Assembly: GCA_026982695.1 (NCBI GenBank)
Contig: JALSGS010000056.1
Span: 1 to 64,000, forward strand
Direction of reading: 5' to 3'
Length of the DNA stretch: 64,000 nucleotides
From: Saprospiraceae bacterium
Lineage (GTDB): Bacteria > Bacteroidota > Bacteroidia > Chitinophagales > Saprospiraceae
The notes beneath the pieces were generated by a model. It had not been told where the DNA came from and ran no database searches. It saw nothing but the letters and a program-made list of their open reading frames with translations. Positions 45,385 to 53,873 of this stretch are shown one piece after another (the stretch's first letter is position 1; every line of letters starts with the position of its first letter). Both the position numbers and the translations under genes were made by a program.

Positions 45385-48186
45385 ATGATGCGTTTTTGGA
45401 TACTTGCCTTACTTGTGGCATGCACTTGTACCTATGGGTGGACTCAGACGCCTTTTGGCAAAAAAGTGCTTACTATTGAAGATTTGGTGCGGTGGAAAAC
45501 CATTGAGGATCCACTCATTTCGCCTAACGGCCGCTATGTGTGTTGGCGCCAGCACGTGGAAGAGGGTGATGATACGCTTGGACTGTGGGATGCCACTTCT
45601 GCTACTACGCGATGGTTTGCACGAGCTGATCAGGCTGCGTTTAGTGCAGATAGTCGTTGGTTAGCTTTTCGGCTTCAAGCACCAACCGACAGTGTATATG
45701 CCTGGAAAAAGCGTGCGCTTTCGCGCAAAAAATGGCCCAAAGACACACTCATACTGCTGGAGTTAGCCACGGGCTTTACGGACACGCTCACGGGATTGGA
45801 GCGCTTTGTACTTCCCCAAGAATACTCGGGCTGGATAGCTGTATGGCAGCAAGTTCAGGTAAAACCTGACTCTGCTCATACAAGGAAAAAAAACGGCGGT
45901 GCGCGGCTACTATTGCGTCCGCTTGTGTCTGGATTGGAAGCTATCGCAATAGATCACGTCACAGACTGGGTGATGAGTGAAGAAGCCCCCGTAGTGCTGT
46001 ATTGGACTGAGGGAGATGATTCGTTGGCTCATCGGGGCCTGTGGCGCATCGATTTGAGCCATGACAAGCCCAACGCCCAGCTACTTTTTCGCGTGGCGCA
46101 AGAGGAGGCTGAGGTGCGTTCGTTGAGCTTGAGTGCCATGGGGCAAGCTGCTGCCTGTTTGATCCATCTGGATACTTCGGGAGCCAAGGCGAAGCCATGG
46201 GCTTTGGTCGTGTGGCGGCAAGGCCTTGATTCGGCTACAATTGTGGCAGATACGGCTTCGGCTTTTTTGCCGGCCGATTGGATGATTAGTCCTCATGAGC
46301 CTTTGCGCTTTAGTCCAAGTGGTGATCGACTCGTGTTTGGCATGGCGCCCCGCCCGTTGTTACCAGATACGACACTACTGGAAGAAGAGATTGCGCAAGT
46401 AGAAGTTTGGACGTGGAAGGACCCCATGATTTATCCCCAGCAAAACGTGCGCAAAGAACGCGAAAAGAAGCGGGCGTATGAAGTGATCTACTTGCTCGAC
46501 AGTGCCCGTTTTGTGCCCTTGGCCGATCAAGCCATGCCCGAATTGCTTTTTGCACCCGAATTGCAAGGTCAGTGGGCCGTAGGGTGGAATGAGTGGCCAT
46601 ACATGCATCGCATTTCTTGGGAGGGTTTTCCTTCAGCAAAAGACATCTATCGCGTGCATATTCCTTCTGGCAAACGCACATGTATAGCGCGCAATGTGCG
46701 CGCCACACCCCGCATTAGTCCAACTGGTCGTTATGCAGTGTGGTATCAGGTGGTCGATTCGGCTTGGTATGCCTGCAATCTGGCCGATGGTAGGCTGCGG
46801 CGCATCGCGGGCAATGAGCTGTCGGCCTTTTACGATGAGCTCAACGATCGGCCCATGCATCCCCGCCCTTATGGAATAGCCGGATGGACGGATGACGATC
46901 AGCGTGTAATCATCTATGATCGATATGACCTGTGGGCCTTAGACCCCGAAGGCAAGGCTAAGCCAGTGCGTCTTACGTTCGGGCGTGCCAAGAGGATGCG
47001 ATATCGAGTCATTGATCTGGATGCTCGACGTCATGCATTAGATCAAGAGTTGTTGTTACACGTGTTTGACGAACAACACAAGGGCAGTGGTTACGCATGG
47101 TTGACGCCTCACAATAAGGAGCTACGTACCGCCCTCTTTGATGCACATTTCTATTTTGGTCGGCATGTATACAAAGCGCGTGCTGCTGAGCGGCTTTTGT
47201 TTACAAAAGAAAACTATCAGGTATTTCCCGATTTGCAGTATGCGACTACCGCATTCACGCAAGTGCAACAAGTGAGCCATGCCAATCCGCAACAAGCAGA
47301 TTTTCGTTGGGGCACTGTGGAGTTGGTGCGCTGGACTTCACTTGATGGGCAACAGCTCGAAGGGCTGTTGGTTAAGCCCGAAGATTTTGACCCGACAAAA
47401 AAGTATCCCTTGCTGGTCAATTTTTACGAGCGCAATAGCCACACATTGCATCGCCATCGGCGCCCTTATGCCCATCGCAGTACGATTAACTATCCGTTAT
47501 ACATCAGCAAGGGATACGTCATTTTTAACCCAGACATACCGTACAAAGTGGGCTATCCGGGGCAAAGCTGTTACGATGCGGTAATGTCGGGCATCAGTAT
47601 GCTTATAAACAAAGGCTTTATCGACAAGGAGCGCATCGGCGTACAGGGGCACAGCTGGGGTGGGTATCAAGTGGCTTACCTCCTTACCAAGACCGACTTG
47701 TTTCGATGTGCTGAGGCAGGAGCGCCTGTAGTCAATATGTTTTCTGCTTATGGTGGCATTCGCTGGGGTAGCGGATTGAGTCGGATGTTCCAGTACGAGC
47801 ATACGCAAAGCCGTATAGGTGGTACGATTTGGCAATACCCTTTGCGCTATCTCGAAAACTCGCCCTTGTTTTTTCTCGACCGGGTACGTACTCCAGTGCT
47901 GATCTTGCACAATGATGAGGATGGTGCAGTGCCCTGGTATCAGGGCATAGAGTACTATATTGGGCTAAGGCGCTTGGGCAAACCGGCTTGGTTGCTCAAC
48001 TATACTGGGGAGCCGCATTGGCCTTTGAAGCTGGCCAACAGGAAGGATTTTCAGATGCGCATGGCGCAATTTTTTGATTACTTCTTATTGGGCGCACCTA
48101 TGCCACAATGGATGGATCGCGGCGTGCCTGCCTGGGAGAAAGGCGTGCGGCAAGGGTTAGAGCCAGTAGCACCAAAGAACAACTAA
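45385..48186 (+). CDS. Prolyl oligopeptidase family (S9) serine peptidase, secreted
   Basis: A 933-residue protein with a signal peptide (about 1-20, ALLVACTCTYGW). Residues 25-660 are a beta-propeller-like region (repeats such as PLISPNGRYVCWRQ and PRISPTGRYAVWYQ). The C-terminal alpha/beta hydrolase domain carries the nucleophile Ser757 in GHSWGG, Asp846 in HNDEDGAVPW and His878 in GEPHWP, so the catalytic triad is complete. Relatives are dipeptidyl/oligopeptidases that trim peptides in the periplasm or at the surface. It forms an operon with the esterase gene 18 bp downstream. Confidence 0.95.
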   Translation: MMRFWILALLVACTCTYGWTQTPFGKKVLTIEDLVRWKTIEDPLISPNGRYVCWRQHVEEGDDTLGLWDATSATTRWFARADQAAFSADSRWLAFRLQAPTDSVYAWKKRALSRKKWPKDTLILLELATGFTDTLTGLERFVLPQEYSGWIAVWQQVQVKPDSAHTRKKNGGARLLLRPLVSGLEAIAIDHVTDWVMSEEAPVVLYWTEGDDSLAHRGLWRIDLSHDKPNAQLLFRVAQEEAEVRSLSLSAMGQAAACLIHLDTSGAKAKPWALVVWRQGLDSATIVADTASAFLPADWMISPHEPLRFSPSGDRLVFGMAPRPLLPDTTLLEEEIAQVEVWTWKDPMIYPQQNVRKEREKKRAYEVIYLLDSARFVPLADQAMPELLFAPELQGQWAVGWNEWPYMHRISWEGFPSAKDIYRVHIPSGKRTCIARNVRATPRISPTGRYAVWYQVVDSAWYACNLADGRLRRIAGNELSAFYDELNDRPMHPRPYGIAGWTDDDQRVIIYDRYDLWALDPEGKAKPVRLTFGRAKRMRYRVIDLDARRHALDQELLLHVFDEQHKGSGYAWLTPHNKELRTALFDAHFYFGRHVYKARAAERLLFTKENYQVFPDLQYATTAFTQVQQVSHANPQQADFRWGTVELVRWTSLDGQQLEGLLVKPEDFDPTKKYPLLVNFYERNSHTLHRHRRPYAHRSTINYPLYISKGYVIFNPDIPYKVGYPGQSCYDAVMSGISMLINKGFIDKERIGVQGHSWGGYQVAYLLTKTDLFRCAEAGAPVVNMFSAYGGIRWGSGLSRMFQYEHTQSRIGGTIWQYPLRYLENSPLFFLDRVRTPVLILHNDEDGAVPWYQGIEYYIGLRRLGKPAWLLNYTGEPHWPLKLANRKDFQMRMAQFFDYFLLGAPMPQWMDRGVPAWEKGVRQGLEPVAPKNN

Positions 48187-48203
48187 TCAAATGGACAGTG
48201 GCC

Positions 48204-49085
48204 ATGAGTAGGCTATGGATTGCATGCTTTGTGAGCAGCGTCATGTGGGTAGGTAGTGCTGGTGCACAGCAAGGCACGGTGCTGGAGGATCAGCAGCTCA
48301 CTTCCGACATTTTAGGGCGTGTGATGCACTATGCAGTGTATTTGCCGCCAGGTTATACGCACAATACCCGATCCTATCCGGTGTTGTATTTGCTACATGG
48401 ATACACCGATCGCGAGTGGGCGTGGATTCAGTTTGGTCAGGTGCAACACATTGCCGACGAGGCTATTCGTACTGGACAGGTGCCACCCATGATCATCATT
48501 ATGCCTGATGCAGGCATTAGCTGGTATATGAATGATCGTGCAGCGCAACAGCGTTATGAGGATTATTTTTTCGACGAACTACTACCTCACGTAGAAGCTA
48601 CTTGGCCGGTGCGCAAAAGCTGGGAATTCAGAGCTATATCGGGATTGAGCATGGGAGGACATGGTGCGTTGTTGTATGTGTTCAAGCATCCTGCCATGTT
48701 TTCGGCTTGTGCAGCGCTAAGTGCTGCCGTATTGACCGACGAGGAGGTAATGCAGATGAGCCAAGAGCAATGGGACCAAGTATGGGGCTTTGTGGTAGGA
48801 GAAGGCCTGCACGGCTCGGCGCGATTGACGCCACACTGGAAGGCAAACAACGCCTTACATCTTGCTCAGCAAGCCGATAAGTCTTTGCTGCAGCGCGTAG
48901 CCTTCTATATCGACTGTGGTGACGACGACTTCCTCTATAAAGGCAATGCGGCACTGCACGTCTTGCTGCGCGATATGGGCATTGCCCATGAATATCGCGT
49001 GCGCGATGGAGGGCATGAATGGAGCTATTGGCGTAGTGCTTTGCCTGAAGTGTTGCGCTTTGTCGGTCGTCGATTTATGCGCTAA
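48204..49085 (+). CDS. Secreted esterase (esterase D / PF00756-like alpha/beta hydrolase)
   Basis: The ATG at 48204 gives 293 residues with a signal peptide ending GSAGAQ. The fold is an alpha/beta hydrolase: YPVLYLLHGYTDREWAW with the oxyanion HG, MIIIMPDAGISWYMNDR, the nucleophile Ser149 in GLSMGGHGAL, Asp in the FYIDCGDDDFLY strand and the His in RVRDGGHEWSYW. Members include S-formylglutathione hydrolase, feruloyl esterases and antigen-85-like enzymes. The signal peptide argues for an extracellular ester substrate, possibly a plant-cell-wall or polymer ester. It follows the S9 peptidase in an operon. Confidence 0.9.
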   Translation: MSRLWIACFVSSVMWVGSAGAQQGTVLEDQQLTSDILGRVMHYAVYLPPGYTHNTRSYPVLYLLHGYTDREWAWIQFGQVQHIADEAIRTGQVPPMIIIMPDAGISWYMNDRAAQQRYEDYFFDELLPHVEATWPVRKSWEFRAISGLSMGGHGALLYVFKHPAMFSACAALSAAVLTDEEVMQMSQEQWDQVWGFVVGEGLHGSARLTPHWKANNALHLAQQADKSLLQRVAFYIDCGDDDFLYKGNAALHVLLRDMGIAHEYRVRDGGHEWSYWRSALPEVLRFVGRRFMR

Positions 49086-49444
49086 ACCCCATGTGTGTAT
49101 TTTGACTAAGAAAATGCATGAGTCTTTGAATTTACATTTTGCTGTGGGTCGAAGTACTGGTTTTTTACGGGGCCTATGGGGTGAAGTAGTATTTGTCGTT
49201 TTGATGTTTGGCTCATGTGGAAAATTTGGTAACTTGCCAGCACTCACCAATGAACTGTAGAGCGTATGCATGATGAGCTGCCACTTGAACATGGCAGCGT
49301 GATGTAGCACCGCTTTTTACAAAAAAAAGCTCGGGTCAATAAGGCATTAAATTAGGTAAAGTACAGGCTGCAATGATATATAGCAGCCAGAATAGTTTAG
49401 CGCTCTTATCTGTAGCTTGAGTTTTTGGAAAATTTTATACACAT
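49086..49444. other. 359-bp intergenic region upstream of the GMC oxidoreductase
   Basis: A short open frame at 49086-49259 continues past the esterase stop on the plus strand but has no conserved character. I see no terminator, promoter consensus or RNA structure that I would defend. Confidence 0.45.
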
Positions 49445-51154
49445 ATGTACTTCAATGACAAAAAAGGTGTGGAGCAGCGCACCTACGATGCCATTGTGAT
49501 CGGGTCGGGCATTAGTGGAGGATGGGCAGCCAAGGAGCTTTGTGAGCAGGGCCTCCGTACACTCGTGTTAGAGCGCGGCCGCATGGTGCGCCATGTGCAA
49601 GACTATCCTACCATGTTTAAAGCACCTTGGGAGCTACCCTATGCCGATCGGCTCACTCGCGAAGAGCTAAAGCATTATCCCGTGCAAAAACGCACGGGTT
49701 ATACGCTTCGACAATCTACCAAGCATTGGTGGGTCAATGATCTGGAAAACCCCTATACAGAGATAAAGCGCTTCGACTGGATTAGAGGCTATCACGTGGG
49801 TGGGCGCTCTATCATGTGGGGGCGGCAGAGCTATCGCCTCAGTGATCTGGACTTTGAGGCCAACCTCACAGATGGCATCGCAGTCGATTGGCCTATTCGC
49901 TATCGAGACATTGCGCCGTGGTATGATTACGTGGAACGCTTCATAGGGGTAAGCGGCAAGAAAGAGGGCTTGCCTCAACTACCAGATGGTGAGTTTTTGC
50001 CACCTATGGAGATGAATTGTGTAGAGGAGCACTTGCGCCAGCAGATTGCCCAGCGTTACGACGATCGCATCATGACTATTGGGCGCTCGGCCAACCTCAC
50101 ACGCCCACACAATGGGCGTGGCCAGTGTCAGTATCGCAATCTGTGTATTCGCGGTTGCCCCTATGGAGCCTACTTTAGCAGCAATGCCTCGACACTGCCG
50201 GCTGCCGAAGCCACGGGTAAGCTGACATTGCGACCTCATTCTATCGTTAATTCGATTATTTACGATGCGCAAAACAATCGTGCCAAGGGTGTGCGTGTCA
50301 TAGATGCACAGACGGGCCAATGGCACGAGTTCTATGCCAAAGTCATCTTCTGCTGTGCTTCCACTTTGGGCACTACGTTTATCTTGCTCAACTCTACTTC
50401 TGAGCATTTTCCTACCGGTTTGGGCAATAGCTCTGGTGTGTTAGGGCATTATCTGATGGATCATCATTTTATGTGTGGTGCCAGTGGCCGTTTTGACGGC
50501 TTTGCAGACAAGTATTACAAAGGGCGCCGGCCTAATGGCATTTACGTACCTCGCTTTCGGAATATTGACAAGCGCTCGAAGCGTCAGGATTACATTCGCG
50601 GGTTTGGCTATCAAGGTGGTGCCAGCCGCGTCAATTGGACGCGCGCCATTAGGGAAATGGGCTTTGGACCCAAGCTAAAAGAGGAACTGACGGCCCCAGG
50701 TCCTTGGCGCATGGGGTTGGGTGGCTTTGGAGAGTGCTTGCCCTATTACGAGAACAGGGTGTGGCTCAACCACGACAAAAAGGACAAATGGGGGCAACCT
50801 ACGCTGGTGATCGATTGCGAGTTTAAGACCAACGAGATGAAAATGCGAGAGGATATGAAGGCTTCTGCAGCAGAAATGCTCGAGGCGGCAGGCTTCAAAG
50901 ATGTAGAAGTATTTGATGAGGGTGCTTATCCTGGCCTGGCTATTCACGAAATGGGTACAGCCCGCATGGGGCGCGACCCCAAAACCTCTGTGCTCAATGC
51001 TTGGAACCAAATGCACGATGTACCCAATGTGTTTGTCACCGATGGGGCATGCATGACGAGTTCGGCTTGTCAGAATCCTTCGCTGACTTATATGGCACTA
51101 ACGGCACGGGCTGCTCATCATGCCGTAACCTTGCTCAAAAAAGGCGAGTTATAG
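49445..51154 (+). CDS. GMC family FAD-dependent oxidoreductase
   Basis: A 569-residue flavoenzyme. The FAD-binding Rossmann motif is IVIGSGISGGWAAKEL (GSGISG at 20-25), with WGRQSYRLSD in the early catalytic part. Cys pairs occur in CQYRNLCIRGCPYGAYFSSNAS. The C-terminal GMC domain contains AIHEMGTARMGRDPKTSVLN and SSACQNPSLTYMALTARA. It resembles the large subunit of gluconate/sorbitol-type dehydrogenases and 3-keto-sugar-forming enzymes. The small subunit is encoded next, 32 bp downstream. No c-type cytochrome gene is adjacent, so the electron acceptor is unclear. Confidence 0.93.
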   Translation: MYFNDKKGVEQRTYDAIVIGSGISGGWAAKELCEQGLRTLVLERGRMVRHVQDYPTMFKAPWELPYADRLTREELKHYPVQKRTGYTLRQSTKHWWVNDLENPYTEIKRFDWIRGYHVGGRSIMWGRQSYRLSDLDFEANLTDGIAVDWPIRYRDIAPWYDYVERFIGVSGKKEGLPQLPDGEFLPPMEMNCVEEHLRQQIAQRYDDRIMTIGRSANLTRPHNGRGQCQYRNLCIRGCPYGAYFSSNASTLPAAEATGKLTLRPHSIVNSIIYDAQNNRAKGVRVIDAQTGQWHEFYAKVIFCCASTLGTTFILLNSTSEHFPTGLGNSSGVLGHYLMDHHFMCGASGRFDGFADKYYKGRRPNGIYVPRFRNIDKRSKRQDYIRGFGYQGGASRVNWTRAIREMGFGPKLKEELTAPGPWRMGLGGFGECLPYYENRVWLNHDKKDKWGQPTLVIDCEFKTNEMKMREDMKASAAEMLEAAGFKDVEVFDEGAYPGLAIHEMGTARMGRDPKTSVLNAWNQMHDVPNVFVTDGACMTSSACQNPSLTYMALTARAAHHAVTLLKKGEL

Positions 51155-51186
51155 GTGGTTGTGCTTCCCTTTTGCAAAAACAGTAA

Positions 51187-51771
51187 ATGATGGCTATAAA
51201 CCGAAGAACAGCTATTCAGCGCACCGCACTGCTAATAGGTGGATTGCTCAGTAGTGGCACCATTGCTTCCATACTTGAGGGATGTACGACAGTACCGGCC
51301 GACAACTGGCACCCCAAATTCTTCACCCCTGAAGAAGTAGCAGATATGGAGGCTTTTGTCGAAAGGCTCATTCCTGCTACCGATACACCAGGCGCACGCG
51401 ATGCAGGAGTACATCGATTTATGGATGCGATGCTGGCTGATGTAGCCGAGCCAGAGGATCAACAGGCCTTTAAGGTTGGCATGGAGCACTTCCGCCAAGA
51501 GGCTGTTAGGCGTTATGGGCAAGTCTTTGCTCAGTGTGAAGCTACCCAACAGGACGAACTTATCGGCGTGTGGGAACAAAAGGTCTTTGCACCAAATGCC
51601 GACGAACAGTCCGTAGATGTGAAGTTTTACAAAAGTGCCAAACAACTGGTTTTTTTGGGCTTCTTCACCTCTGAAGTAGGGGCTACGCAAGTGCTTCAGT
51701 ACGACCCCATTCCTGGTGTATATCGCGGTTGTCTGCCACTCGAACAGGTGGGCAGGGCTTGGGCTATCTGA
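51187..51771 (+). CDS. Gluconate 2-dehydrogenase subunit 3-like protein
   Basis: A 194-residue protein, the small gamma subunit that accompanies GMC dehydrogenases. The N-terminus has twin arginines (INRRTAIQR) and a hydrophobic stretch ending LEGC (Cys33), a Tat/lipoprotein-type export signal. The mature part contains FTPEEVADMEAFVERLIPATDTPGARDAGVH and the C-terminal GATQVLQYDPIPGVYRGC. In relatives this subunit helps export the FAD subunit through Tat. It belongs to the same operon as the GMC gene. Its last 8 bp overlap the convergent DUF721 gene. Confidence 0.9.
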   Translation: MMAINRRTAIQRTALLIGGLLSSGTIASILEGCTTVPADNWHPKFFTPEEVADMEAFVERLIPATDTPGARDAGVHRFMDAMLADVAEPEDQQAFKVGMEHFRQEAVRRYGQVFAQCEATQQDELIGVWEQKVFAPNADEQSVDVKFYKSAKQLVFLGFFTSEVGATQVLQYDPIPGVYRGCLPLEQVGRAWAI

Positions 51772-52057
51772 TAACTACCTCAGTGAGGTAGTCTTCTCCC
51801 AAATGGGCATTGAGGCGGGCTAAAATTTGCGCACTGCCCATGGAAAGCTCTTGGCGCAGTGCTGCAGAATCGACCTTGATGTACAGTACGCGCTTGTGTA
51901 CGTACAGCTTCTTGGTATGGCTTGCAATGAGCGGACCAGCCAATTGGTGCCAAGCACTTTTAATGCGCGTTTGGATGAGTTCATCGCTCCATCCCAATTG
52001 GCGAATCATCATCTGGAGGAGTTCCTTGAGTGGGCGCGGGTCGTTGAAATCACTCAT
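51764..52057 (-). CDS. DUF721 (DciA-like) domain protein
   Basis: The ATG at 52057 gives 97 residues and overlaps the recF stop codon by 8 bp, as in a coupled operon. The domain reads LKELLQMMIRQLGWSDELIQTRIKSAWHQLAG, then IASHTKKLYVHKRVLYIKVDSAALRQELSM and IDEQ-type end (AHLGEDYLTEVVIR). DUF721 proteins include DciA, the loader of DnaB at the replication fork in many bacteria. The coupling to recF supports a replication role. I infer DciA-like activity; it is not shown. Confidence 0.88.
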   Translation of the reverse strand: MSDFNDPRPLKELLQMMIRQLGWSDELIQTRIKSAWHQLAGPLIASHTKKLYVHKRVLYIKVDSAALRQELSMGSAQILARLNAHLGEDYLTEVVIR

Positions 52058-53189
52058 CTTCGGTGGTGTTTGGTGCTGAGCTAGTAGCAATGGGCCGAGC
52101 TGTACCTTGCAGTATTTCGTATTGTACGAAAGTATGATTCAAATTTCGGATAATGGCGGGTACGCGCGTGTGATCGGTATCGGTAATGAAGACTTGCCCA
52201 AATTCTTGCGAAAGCAATAGGCACAGCAGTTGTGTGACGCGGTGCTCGTCCAGCTTGTCGAACAGATCGTCTAATAACAGTAACGAATAGAGGTGGCGCT
52301 GTGTGCATAGTAGTTGATATTGAGCCAGCTTTAGGGCTAATATGAAAGATTTGAGCTGCCCTTGAGAGGCAAACTGCTTGAGTGGCCGCCCGTCGATGCG
52401 AAAGTCCAGGTCGTCGCGCTGAATGCCGGCAGTACTATAGCCCAATGCCAGATCTTGGGAGCGTTTGCGTGCCAGTAGCGTTTCAATGTCACTATAGAGA
52501 AGCTGACTTTTGTAGTGGCAACTCACTTGCTCGTCCTGTGGGGCCACTTGCTTGTAGTAGTACTGAAGTAATGGGTTAAGGGCTTCGATGTATTGCTTGC
52601 GGCGGTGGTGAATAAATTTGCTGGGCCCATGCAACTGATAGTCGATGGCATGGAGCAACTCGAGATCGGGTTTGGGGTGGTTGGCTAGCTGGCGTAATAA
52701 GCTGTTGCGTTGTTTGAGCAGACGCGCGAACTGTACCAACTGAGCCAGATACTGCTTGTCGGTTTGTGCCAGTGCAGCATCCAGGAGCTTTCGGCGTACT
52801 TCGCTGCCTTCATAAGCCAGCTGTGTGTCGGCAGGAGCGACTATCACGACGGGGAAAGTGCCGATGTAATCCGAGCGTTTGGGGACGATGGTGCCATCAA
52901 GCTCGAATTCCTTGCGTTGACCAGGGGCCACTTTAGCCACTACTTGTCGGGTTTGTGCGCCTTGTTTTACCTGAGCTTCGAGTCTGAAAAACGATTGATT
53001 GTGGCGCACTAAATGCCGATCGCGCAGGCCAAAGTAACTGCGTGTCATGCACAGATAGTAAATGGCGTCCAGTACATTGGTCTTGCCCATACCATTGAAA
53101 CCCGTAAGCAAGACCAGCCTGTCGGCAAATGTCAATTGAGCTGATGCGAAGTTCTTCCAGTTAGTCAGCTTGAGTATCTCCAAATTCAC
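52050..53189 (-). CDS. recF: DNA replication and repair protein RecF
   Basis: A 379-residue ABC-type ATPase that helps load RecA at single-strand gaps. The N-terminus NLEILKLTNWKNFASAQL leads to Walker A GFNGMGKT (30-37). The signature-like LASQGQLKSFILALKLAQ and Walker B LLLLDDLFDKLDEHR follow. Length is normal. The start codon is GTG (53187-53189); no upstream start exists. A TATATTTG -7 element ends only 4 nt before it, so the mRNA is probably leaderless. Co-transcribed with the DUF721 gene. Confidence 0.95.
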   Translation of the reverse strand: MNLEILKLTNWKNFASAQLTFADRLVLLTGFNGMGKTNVLDAIYYLCMTRSYFGLRDRHLVRHNQSFFRLEAQVKQGAQTRQVVAKVAPGQRKEFELDGTIVPKRSDYIGTFPVVIVAPADTQLAYEGSEVRRKLLDAALAQTDKQYLAQLVQFARLLKQRNSLLRQLANHPKPDLELLHAIDYQLHGPSKFIHHRRKQYIEALNPLLQYYYKQVAPQDEQVSCHYKSQLLYSDIETLLARKRSQDLALGYSTAGIQRDDLDFRIDGRPLKQFASQGQLKSFILALKLAQYQLLCTQRHLYSLLLLDDLFDKLDEHRVTQLLCLLLSQEFGQVFITDTDHTRVPAIIRNLNHTFVQYEILQGTARPIATSSAPNTTEDE

Positions 53190-53193
53190 GCAG

Positions 53194-53201
53194 CAAATAT
53201 A
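53194..53201 (-). promoter_or_regulatory. -7 element abutting the recF start
   Basis: The minus strand reads TATATTTG, then CTGC, then the GTG start. Transcription would begin at or inside the start codon. The nearest upstream TTTG (53234-53231) is about 29 bp away, too far for a normal -33. Confidence 0.45.
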
Positions 53202-53483
53202 GCCCTTGGTGTGGTGTGCGAAAAGGTGGACAAAGCAGTGTGCTTTGACAAATACGTGGTTTTCATGGTAATGGAAAATTTGCCGACGTCACCTTGAAAT
53301 GGCGTGCTGCCTTTAATCACGGCTATACGCCTGCCCAGTTGAGTTGTATTTGTTTTAGTAATAGAAACTAACTTGAAATTGTTTTTTCTAATAGTATAGT
53401 GGTATTTTTTATTAACTATTATCTGATTTGCAGCGATATATGATGAGTTGAGTGGATTGTAGAAAAAGACAGGTGAAATTTCA

Positions 53484-53510
53484 TTGTAATTCTTTTTTGA
53501 TGCATCTTTG
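53484..53510 (+). promoter_or_regulatory. Candidate promoter of the 53-codon gene
   Basis: TTG at 53484-53486, a 16-bp spacer, then CATCTTTG at 53503-53510, one base from TAnnTTTG. The ATG follows 33 bp later. Confidence 0.4.
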
Positions 53511-53543
53511 AGGCAAATTGATCACCAAAAACCCCGCAATCTC

Positions 53544-53705
53544 ATGAACGACCTCTACCTATCCCTAATCCTATTGGCTGGTTTGCTTTTGCTGAATTCG
53601 AGCTTTTTGTCGAGAAAGCCCAAAGAGCAAGGCAGCCTTTTCTCGTCTTCTCCCATGAAAGGTTCGGGCACTACTGAGGCAGTTGCCAATGACAAAAGAG
53701 CTTGA
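53544..53705 (+). CDS. Small membrane protein, 53 residues
   Basis: The ATG at 53544 gives one N-terminal hydrophobic helix (MNDLYLSLILLAGLLLLNSSF) and a polar Ser/Lys-rich tail ending EAVANDKRA. It is bracketed by a candidate promoter and by its own terminator (53766-53797), which supports a real independent gene. I do not recognise a family. Confidence 0.55.
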   Translation: MNDLYLSLILLAGLLLLNSSFLSRKPKEQGSLFSSSPMKGSGTTEAVANDKRA

Positions 53706-53765
53706 CACTTTATTGTTTGTAGAATCGAGTGTCCTAAGAATGTTGGATTGCGAACTTTAGCTGTG

Positions 53766-53797
53766 GTCTCGGTGCCTTAGGGCATCGGGACTTTTTT
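53766..53797 (+). terminator. Intrinsic terminator between the small gene and pdhA
   Basis: GTCTCGGTGCC / GGCATCGGGAC, an 11-bp stem with two G-U pairs and a 4-nt loop, followed by six T. It lies 60 bp past the small gene's stop. Confidence 0.82.
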
Positions 53798-53810
53798 GTG
53801 CACTTATTCC

Positions 53811-53818
53811 TACCTTTG
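53811..53818 (+). promoter_or_regulatory. Candidate -7 element of pdhA
   Basis: TACCTTTG, immediately after the terminator and 55 bp before the pdhA ATG. The T-run of the terminator ends TTTTTTG 12 bp upstream, too close for a standard -33. Confidence 0.4.
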
Positions 53819-53873
53819 TGCCTGGCTTTAGCAAGGCGTTGATGCCGCTGAATCTTCAAATTGAACGACAATT

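Larger units (their letters stand above)
53190..53543. other. 354-bp divergent intergenic region
   Basis: It contains the recF promoter at its left end and a candidate promoter of the small gene at its right end. The centre is AT-rich with no gene or repeat. Confidence 0.5.

Noticed and set aside
45456-45467. CCTTTTGGCAAA near the start of the S9 peptidase gene as a tenth copy of the repeat word
   Set aside because: It differs at the central C of TTTCGG and encodes Phe-Gly-Lys in frame, so I did not count it.
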